Origin: Phoronis ovalis
Taxonomy: Eukaryota; Phoronida; Phoronidae
Reading direction: 5' to 3'
Assembly (NCBI GenBank): GCA_028565635.1
Contig: JAOXYB010045860.1
Span: 1 to 12,350 of the forward strand
DNA length: 12,350 nucleotides
Shown: piece by piece, positions 1 through 7,900 of the stretch
How positions within the stretch are numbered: position 1 is the first letter of the stretch
Layout: each line of letters starts with the position of its first letter
Translations under genes and position numbers: made by a program
Notes under the pieces: generated by a model
What the model was told of the DNA's origin: nothing
Databases searched by the model: none
The model's input: the letters and a program-made list of their open reading frames with translations, nothing else

Positions 1-98
1 ACATACTATATACGTGCAGGTAACATACTATATACGTGCAGGTAACATACTATATACGTGCAGGTAACATACTATATACGTGCAGGTAACATACTATA
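1..98. repeat. 22-bp tandem repeat array, about 4.5 copies, cut by the window edge
   Basis: Four identical 22-bp units start at 1, 23, 45 and 67, each beginning ACATACTATATACGTGCAGG. A partial fifth runs from 89 to about 98. The units are identical, so the array is young or homogenised, and it presumably continues to the left of the window. Confidence 0.95.
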
Positions 99-229
99 TT
101 ATCTGTGTACATAATGTATTATAATACTTATATAGGAAAATATGATTAATATAATAAATAAGAAATATATATTCTTTGTTTTCAGTCAACACTTTCTCAG
201 TAAGGAAAGATGTCTTCGTTTATTCATTA
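99..229. other. AT-rich intergenic stretch, nothing recognised
   Basis: This AT-rich sequence lies between the 22-bp array and the outer duplication copy. I see no open frame, repeat or RNA signature in it. Confidence 0.5.
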
Positions 230-476
230 ATTCCATAAAAAACAAGAATTCGAATACAAACAGAATTAAAACCAAAATAAAACACAAATAAGTTATCAAA
301 TTAGTCGAATTAAATTTGGGTCCCTGGTTTTAACAAAGATACCGTACGCAACAAATCCGATAACAGTATTTTCGATTCCACATCATTCTTTATCATAGTA
401 GTTGAAATTGGTCTCTAGAATTTTTGCATGTAAAATGAATGGCAACAACTGCACATAACTTTTTTGGCAGTACATA

Positions 477-482
477 TTTATT
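477..482 (-). promoter_or_regulatory. Candidate poly(A) signal AATAAA
   Basis: This is a canonical AATAAA on the minus strand, 1.06 kb past the CLCA stop, inside the outer copy of the 3'-end duplication. A second AATAAA lies at 219-224. Either could end the CLCA transcript, or both could be relics of the duplicated end. The sequence alone does not decide. Confidence 0.35.
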
Positions 483-673
483 AACGCAAGTATTAGTACA
501 TGACAATAACAAGATCGTGCATATATCATACAAACTACTATAAGACTGAGAAGTGTATCGTCATCCCTCACGAACTAAGACAAACAATAGAGCACACACA
601 TTTCTAATTCCCATCCCCCATTTGTTCACGTTTACTGTAAAATATGTAGACATTCTAAAAAATCTGAGAATTT

Positions 674-812
674 CTACATGCTTCCAAAGTCTATATCCGG
701 GGTATACCCACTGAGTGATATCCAACAAGAACCTATAGACAAGTCCAACTATTTTATAATTATTAAGATTAAGCTGGTACGTGTTTACATATCGTGAAAA
801 TCCGAATTCCAC
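674..812 (-). pseudogene. Frame-broken relic of the CLCA terminal exon (second copy of the coding tail)
   Basis: On the minus strand this stretch reads TYQLNLNNYKIVGL in one frame, which resembles TYYRYKKKNKVVGF of exon 13. It then reads PDIDFGSM-stop in another frame, which resembles PGDKDFGSM-stop. The DNA from GACTTTGGAAGCATGTAG onward is identical for 18 bases to the true terminus. The frame change between the two parts, and the lack of any sign of the preceding FN3 or membrane-helix sequence, mark it as a decayed partial copy rather than a working exon. A TATAG|GT acceptor-like site at about 735 could in principle make it an alternative last exon. Confidence 0.65.
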
Positions 813-834
813 TTTTTCCGTACATTTGCTGTTT

Positions 835-1570
835 TTTCAAAACACTTTTAACAAAAAAAAACTCACAAAATAATTAAGCGATTTAATGTAAATGTATGCA
901 AGCATTAGTTGAGTTTCTGGCTGAAACACAACAAACACTAACAGTTTTGTTGAACAATATATATAAATAATAATATAGGTCACTCGATCTAGACTTTGCT
1001 TACAAGTACTATGATGCCAATTGCCCGGGGGGGTTTACTTATGGTTTTTTGACCATGGGAATGTGCCGCGGACCCCAATCCAAAATATGACCTTGTGGTA
1101 GCAAACACAATCCAAATTTTTGGAAATATACGCAAACTGACTGATGCAAACTAAGTTCCAAAAATCTTTTTATGGATACAAACCTGAAATTAACCCAAAT
1201 TGTTTGCTGTAAGCAGTAGGTAGCAATCCAAATTTTTGAATTTCTTTACGGTAGCAAACCAAAAAAATACAGTAAGAAGTATACAATCCAAATCCAAAAT
1301 TTTCAACTGGGCTGCACAACCCCACCAAAAATACCTTGAGTACCCCCCGGGGCCAATTGTGCAAGCCTTTTGTTGGTAAAATACATATTAAATACAAGCA
1401 ATAGCCAGAGATGGCACCATTGTATATATCATAGATACTACTGACAAATGTACCCACACGAACTAAGATTAAAAATAAATAGCATAATTTTACTTTTAAA
1501 ATATTTAGAAATTCCAAAAAATCTGAGAATGTCTGGTCTACATGCTTCCAAAGTCTTTATCTCCTGGAGA
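835..1570 (-). repeat. Inner copy of tandem 3'-end duplication (coding tail plus 3' flank, interrupted by a MITE)
   Basis: Read on the minus strand from the end of exon 13, this segment shares a long series of matches with the outer copy. These include the DFGSM-stop codons, ATTCTCAGATTTTTT, TCTTAGTTCGTG, a TATGATATATACA/TATGATATATGCA pair, GCAAA...TCTAGA, ACTGTTA...TTTGTTG and TTAATT...TTTGTG. The order is the same and the gaps are small once the 328-bp element at 1024-1351 is removed. It also serves as the presumed 3' UTR of the CLCA gene. No clear AATAAA is seen in this copy; an ATTAAA lies near 883-888. Confidence 0.7.
1024..1351. mobile_element. MITE-like element, 328 bp, GC-rich inverted termini and 8-bp target duplication
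   Basis: The left end reads CCCGGGGGGGTTTACTTATG. The reverse complement of the right end reads CCCCGGGGGGTACTCAAGG, so the termini are inverted repeats. GCCAATTG occurs directly on both sides (1016-1023 and 1352-1359), as a target-site duplication would. Inside, CAATCCAAA recurs at about 1076, 1108, 1224 and 1284, and GTAGCAAAC near 1098 and 1253, so the body is built of imperfect sub-repeats. It has no coding capacity. An 8-bp duplication would suit a hAT-type source, but CAATTG is palindromic, so the length is uncertain. Confidence 0.8.
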
Positions 1571-1995
1571 TAATCTTTCATCGGTGTTCTTTGCAAACCC
1601 GACAACTTTGTTCTTTTTCTTATATCTGTAATATGTTGCACCCACTACTATCAGGATTATAATTATAATGAATAATCCAACCAGTCCACCAATCAGAGGC
1701 CCCCACTTGTCCACATCAAACTCAATGTCGTCTTCCCCCTGATATCGAATAGATACCGAAACAATATTAGACAGTTTTCCAATATTTCCATTTTCGTCTT
1801 CTGATTGAATCGCAAAACATAGCACTGCGTTATCAATTTTTCTCGGTAACTTTAACATAACCATTTGTGTCTGACCAGCCGGTAGTGGTTGTAGACTGCC
1901 ATCTATCACATCTTTATTTTCAAACTGAACGGCTTCCAGAAATTTGTGAAACAACTCATCGAATTCGTTTGCTATGCGAATGTCATATATTTTAG
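1538..1995 (-). CDS. CLCA: CLCA terminal exon (13): FN3-like domain, transmembrane helix, cytoplasmic tail and stop
   Basis: 458 nt, entry phase 1. The acceptor is TATTTTTTAG|CTA and the stop is TAG at 1538-1540. The translation starts AKIYDIRIANEFDEL and contains AVLCFAIQSEDENGNIGK and LSNIVSVSIRY, the last strands of the FN3-like domain where vertebrate members have LFIAIQAVD...SNIA-x-V. Then follows a run of about 22 hydrophobic residues (PLIGGLVGLFIIIIILIVVG), a basic stop-transfer YYRYKKKNK, and a tail of about 30 residues ending PGDKDFGSM. The product is therefore expected to be a type I single-pass protein. Confidence 0.93.
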
Positions 1996-4900
1996 CTAAA
2001 AAATAAATATTAGTTGTTCAACGTTAATGCTGAAAGATCGCGCAAAATAAATCAATATATCGTTACAGCTGCCATTTTTTGCCAGCCAGCCGGCGTAAGC
2101 GAGGCTTACATATAATTATAAGCCGGCGTAAGCGAGGCTTACAGATAATTATAAGCCGGCGTAAGCGAGGCTTACAGATAATTATAAGCCGGCGTAAGCG
2201 AGGCTTACAGATAATTATAATCCGGCGTAAGCGAGGCATTCGTTTTTCTATGTGTATACACTCAGATACGGATAACTGATTTTTTTCATTATTTTTTTAA
2301 TGTTATTGATGTTAATGGTTCATAATTCGCACTTTTCATCACTAACAACTATCTACTTTTTATACATATGTTAAATGACATTTTTACTGATATTTTGTTT
2401 ACAGTACGTACCTTTTCCTTCGTCCAAATTTCCCCCAGGGGCTGTAAACGTCAAAGTCACTGTCTGGTTCATGTGGGAATAACTGGCAACTCTTAGATCG
2501 CTAATTTCACATGGTGGTAAACCATCGAAAGAAGCCGTAAAGTTCCTTACTGTGAATGCGCCAGCTAGTGTTGTTCGTGAGAAGTATGGAAGACCTCTGG
2601 ACGTAGCAAAAGAAACCGAGTCATCTAAAACATGTATGATGTACATCACGAAGGCGAAGCATATGAACATGGGCACAGACGATGTGCACGATGACTGAAA
2701 GCCAGTTAATTACAAATTATTCATAGCAGTTTGTAAGCTCTTAGATGACGATTTATTGTTTGCATCACCAAAGGGGCACGAATAACTCCCTACATTAAAT
2801 AGCAATATCTAACACAATAAAAATTATTAAAAAGCATATCAGTCATGATAATCAATTTTGACCTACTCTGCCATATTTTCATTGATCCGCCAATACCCCC
2901 ACCATTCTCCAAGATAGCTGCCTGTTTGCCAGGATTGGAAACAAAAATATCTACCGCATATCGCCCTTCACTACTGTAAGCTGTGAAGTAGGCAGAATAT
3001 ACACCATCATTTACTTGTGAATCCGCACCTGAAATATACCATTTTATTTGATAAATCAAAAACTATCCATCAGTATTATTGACGTATCGTTGGCGATTAT
3101 TACACACTGTAGAAAATTAACAGAAAAACTTACCTACGCCGTTATCTTTAAGATTTATTGTCACAATGCCCCCTGTTGGTCTATCAATAACAGCATTGAC
3201 TGTTGCATTTGCTATCGGTGAATAACCTTGTGTTACCTACAGTATGTAAAACAGGTAAAAATAAAAGCACGAAAAAAAATGTATAATCATTTTACAGATA
3301 GGGGAATGGTACTTCAGATGTGACATCTCCATGGTTGGCTATTATTATTAACCTTGAGTTGAAAGGATCATTAAGATGGCAAAGGTGAAATTTCTAAAAT
3401 TGTGCAAAATATTCCAAAATAATGGTATCAAATTACAGTAGATTTCCGAGTATGCTCTCCCGATAAAGTTCTAAATATACTGGTTTGTGACAGTTACTCA
3501 GATTTTTCTGACGTCATCTTACCGCATTACAAACCAGTATTTTGTATATACGGAAGAGCGTAACTCGGAAACCTACTGTAAAAAGAGATCATCTTGATGA
3601 CCTTTCAGAATATTGTGGCATAAAAAGATTAATTTTTTTTTAAACATTCTGCAATTCTTAACAGTTAGACCCAACAGGCTTCTACTTCGAGATATAAAAG
3701 CCTCGGGGTTGAGAAAGTTGACCTTGAGGTCAAAGATCATCTAATTTGATAAGTTTGATAATTATGTTCACTTTTATAAAAGCCCCTTTTCTAATAAATG
3801 CCCACCAAACGGCTCAAAAATTAAACAAAAGTCCACTCTTCATTTAACGCTCAGTTTAATAAACACCCCCTTGAGATCCTAGAAAATTAAATTAACACTT
3901 TCGGCGTCTATTAAAAAAATATGACATGTAGCTTAGCTGGTATATCTGTATGTATACTCCTCAAAGTTCTCCAGACCTTAAAAACTATGAAGTTTTCCCA
4001 CAGCTGGATCTCGTTTAGAAATGGAATAAAATTGTTATCACATTTTCATGTGTATAACAATATATCAATGTACTAGACCCAAATTTTCTTGGACTTAAGA
4101 AACACGACTGAGAAATCAATCAGTTACCACTAACACCTCATTCATAACCAACCTACTACTCTTTACTTTACTCTACTATAATGATTAATCATAACCAGCT
4201 TTTACTATTAATAGTCTGACTGGTATATAAATAAGGACATGTGTGACATTAACAAAAGAAACAATCACATGAAATAATTATAAAAGTATTTGGGGTTTTA
4301 ATACAGGTTCTAAACTTTGTAATGGCTTTTTTGGTATATGGTTGACGTTGCGTCAGATACTCACGCACCACTGCGTAACATGTATTGCGCTAATTTAAAC
4401 TTGATAGGGTTGCACATACACTACTATAACTTTCGGTTTAAACCAAATGTGGCTTTCAAATTCTCAACAAAACTAGAAAACATAATCATTTTCATTTTTA
4501 AGTGATTTTTATGCTAGGTCATGTGTACATGTGTACATGATGCTGACATAATAATAAATAACATAACGCAATTGAATGCTCAAATAATTTCTTTTTTATT
4601 CTTTAAATACATTGTTGTCATGTTTTTTCATAAAATTGTATACATTTTCATGGCATCTATACACTCACATTGATATTTATTCTTTCTTTTGCCTACAAGC
4701 TTTCACCCGTTTATTATTATTTTTTTTTGCCTTTTTATTCTCTGCGTTTTCGTTTTCTTGTCACGCATTTTCTTTCCAAAATATAATTTTCTTTTTTCAC
4801 TCTGCCTCCACAAGTTTTCGTTTTGTGCATTTTATTTGCAAAATAAAATTTTCTTTAACAAAGTTCCTTGGATTCATTTCCTTTTTTTGATTTGTATTTC

Positions 4901-7900
4901 TTTCGCTGTCTTGCTGTAACTTTTTCCTTATTTTTAGAATAATGCCGCCTGTTCCGTTGTTTCTTTCTGCTAATAAAAAACAACCCAAAGAACGTGGTTT
5001 ACCACTTGCAAACAAGCTTAATTTATGCATATTTCTGGTGCATTTATAAATATTGAATTCCACTGATAATTAACTTGCTATTAAAGCCTTAACATTGTAC
5101 CGCATTATACATGTGGTCGCCGTCAATAAAATTTTAAAACGCATAGTGAACAAAACAATACGAAGCACCTGCAAGTTACGTGTAATCGAGATCGCCAAAC
5201 GTTAACTTTTGTTCAGTGCGACTTTGAAACATAATATTTTATCATTATAGGCCTGTATCGGAATAATTTTGCTCTTAACATACTTTATGTCAATAAAATT
5301 GTTCTTTTTGTGAAGAATAGTTAAGTATTACGCTTAAATATTTATAACTGAACACATATTTCAAAAACGGTCGAGTCCAAAATTACACAAAACGAATGTT
5401 TAACATTTATTCAGTGGTACTTTCATTCTTAATATTTTCGCTTTCAGTAGCCGCATAGCTACACACTAACCGACATCTAAAAATATGTTATAGACAGCAA
5501 ATAATAACAAAAAAAACGCAACTTACCAGAGTCTTTTTACGTGCTTCTTCCATTTTCGAAGTGAGACAGTATATTTTCTGGAAGCATTACACTTTGGTAC
5601 TAGAGCTGAAATGCCCGTTTTTTCTCGTGAAACGCGCAGACGCTATCACTTACTTTTACTGGCTTCGAGTTCCGTGCACTATTGAACGAAAAGTGTTTTT
5701 TTGTGCAAATACGGTGACATGGTCCTAATATATTACTTATTTCATTGTATATTGATCTCGGATGTTACACATTACACGCCATTGTTTCGCTATTTTGCGT
5801 CATTAACATATCGAAATTTTTTTTGAATATGTCTTTTAGATTTCTAATATATATATATTAACGCAAAGACGATTTATAACCCGTTGTTTTTATATATAAC
5901 ACTTTTGTATTTTACTTATTAACCAGATCGTGATTGGAGGAAAATTAAATTGAACATGAACATTTTTCAGTGGTGCGCAAGTATCTGACGCAACGTCATT
6001 TCTGTCATGAAATGACCAGCCAACGTTATAATATAATGATAGGATTGCCAATGCTCAGCATTGGAAGAACGAAGGAAAGAAGGAAAGAAACAAACAAACA
6101 AAGAAAAGTTATTTATCATACATTTTTCTCCTCGCCTTCTCCAATTAATGCCCCTCTGAAAAATCAATCCAAACGTATCCAACTTTAATTGAATATCTCG
6201 AAGATCTAATAAGCTAACTTGTTTTGAATACAGTAATTTGGATAAAAAAATGTTTTTCGACTTGGGCCTGATTTTTACGTGGGTCTGAGATTGTGGCTCC
6301 ACCAAGTGCATGCAGAGTCTATTACAGAAACAGTGTCCAGTCGTCGTACAAGGCCCGGTCAAACCCGAATGTGGGATAATATGTTACTTCATTTGATTTT
6401 CAGGAAGATACGATGTAGCTTAGATTTTCAAGTGAATATACCTCTGCATAAATGATGAGTTCATCTGTAGGAAACGTAATTTCAATCTTGTTCATCCATG
6501 CGCTGACTGTGAGAGGTTTCATACCATCTCGCAAATCTGAGTTGACATTTATGATCACGCTGTCTGACTGGTTATCAAACAGGTAACCATCTTCGTTGAT
6601 TACCGTATAGGACCATTCTCCAATCTGAATAATACAACGTACATGGTGCAAGCTAAGCTTTGGTGTTACAAAACAGATTAAGCTAGGCCTTGCTGCAATT
6701 TGATCAATATATAGAATTATCATGTTTAGTTACTTGGTTGTGACTACAGATAAATATAACAAAACCATATCGCAAAAAATTATATCTTGTATCACATGCT
6801 TTTTTTAGACTCAAAATAGATCCAAGGAAACAAATCAGCTGGAACATGATAAAAAAACATTGTCTATCCGTTCAGGTATTGGATACGATAGAGGACAGCA
6901 GTTATTTATTACACATACTTCAGCAAGCGGCAATGACACTTCAATTGTATTGTGAACTTTGTCGTGGCGATACTCTGCATCACCAACAGTGTAGTTTTTA
7001 CCACTGGGGCTTGTAATCTGCACCTTTTAAAATAAGATATGTGTTTCATCAGCTGTACTATGTAAGTCTGTCATAAGGTCAGGACATTTACATTAAATAA
7101 AAACTCTGTTAAAGCCTCATCACGATAAAGTAAGGAGGATCTGAGAGTTTTAACAATGGAAAATGGACCATTTTCATTTTCATTTTCATTTTCATTCATA
7201 GTTGATAGTAATTTTGTTGCACATACAACCTACTGAGTTTGAAATAACTTCTGTAAGATGCAATTTGTAAAGTAAAAATTGCCAAATCATCAAAGTTTAA
7301 TGTTTGGCTTAAAACACATTAAAGCTATTTAATTCTTTATGTTTTACAAAATGGTAATCATAAATTGATCATTTGTGTTAGCACTAGGTAAGATTTACTA
7401 CCCATAACTCGTATTCGAAACTTTTTTATGTTCATAAAGCGACCTCACGTGGTACACCAGCGGTACTAAAGTTGGAACATCATTAAACGAAACTCGGCGA
7501 AAAATCTCCAATTCAGATTACAAATAATCTATATTTTGGAAAATGTTGCACCTGCACCGGTAGATTCATATATATAATAAAAATCCCTGGCTTCAAATAT
7601 AAAATTTACGCTAGTGGTAATCGGCAAATGCCGAATCCGAAACCCTGGAGGTGTTTACCCAGTTCTATTGTATCACTAGAGAGTATAAAGCGGGAAACAC
7701 AGTACTTTGTGCAGCATTTTTGCAAAACTTTATTAAAGCGGCAAATTTGTTTGTGTTTCGTGACGTTACCCCAACTTCGCTATTTACAGATTAAATAAGA
7801 AGGAAGTAAAAAATAAATAAAACTACAATTCTTTCTATGCTTTGAATATGCTAGACTTTTATTGTCCTTGGTGGTATATACGTTATTATTATCACAGACA

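Larger units (their letters stand above)
230..812 (-). repeat. Outer copy of tandem 3'-end duplication
   Basis: This is the head-to-tail partner of the segment at 835-1570, with the last-exon relic at its start (674-812) and matched 3' flank after it. It lacks the MITE: the corresponding place near 441-450 reads as an uninterrupted relative of the target. An AATAAA on the minus strand at 477-482 aligns to an AATATG in the inner copy, so a poly(A) signal was either kept here or lost there. Similarity fades toward 230, so that boundary is approximate. Confidence 0.65.
4343..5998. mobile_element. Candidate 1.66-kb transposable element with 31-bp terminal inverted repeats
   Basis: TGACGTTGCGTCAGATACT opens the left end (4343-4373). 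Its reverse complement closes the right end (5968-5998), with 29 of 31 positions matching, and weak similarity continues inward. The tip itself is a small palindrome, TGACG-TTG-CGTCA. I found no convincing target duplication: the flanks TATATGGT and TTCTGTCA differ. The interior is very AT-rich, with a T-rich plus strand at 4590-4930. On the minus strand it has a short start-exon-like ORF (5527-5553) and an A-rich stretch encoding Lys-rich repeats (about 4720-5063). It accounts for half of intron 9. Confidence 0.6.
3237..6441. other. Intron 9 (3205 bp), holding two transposon-like segments
   Basis: This is the largest intron here by about threefold. Besides the MITE at 3434-3580 and the TIR-bounded segment at 4343-5998, it contains a nuclear-receptor-like motif cluster near 3719-3739 and a pair of TAATAAA-x-x-CCC motifs near 3791 and 3858. 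It also has a diverged direct repeat (5122-5218 versus 5289-5415) and a GAAAG/CAAA purine-rich simple repeat at about 6069-6107. Removing the two elements leaves about 1.4 kb, closer to its neighbours. Confidence 0.8.

Noticed and set aside
561-812. Minus-strand 83-codon open frame as a separate small gene
   Set aside because: Its start resembles the CLCA tail, but the frame slips before the DFGSM-stop match. It is better explained as the decayed duplicate of the last exon.
2088-2240. CRISPR-like array
   Set aside because: Repeats abut without unique spacers, the context is an intron of an animal gene, and no cas genes are present.
2079-2279. Plus-strand open frame encoding repeated RRKRGLQIIIS units
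   Set aside because: It is the translation of the 33-bp tandem array, whose period is a multiple of three. The array sits in an intron of the CLCA gene and has no other coding support.
4612-4919. Two plus-strand Phe-rich open frames that look like membrane proteins
   Set aside because: They come from a T-rich strand (poly-TTT codons) opposite the A-rich repeat, so the hydrophobicity is a composition effect.
5361-5380. Possible tRNA or SINE promoter box (GGTCGAGTCC)
   Set aside because: No matching A box or cloverleaf can be drawn around it.
5967-6362. Minus-strand 131-codon open frame
   Set aside because: It overlaps the right inverted repeat of the candidate element, contains a low-complexity purine tract, resembles no family I know and has no splice or start context. 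Probably chance.
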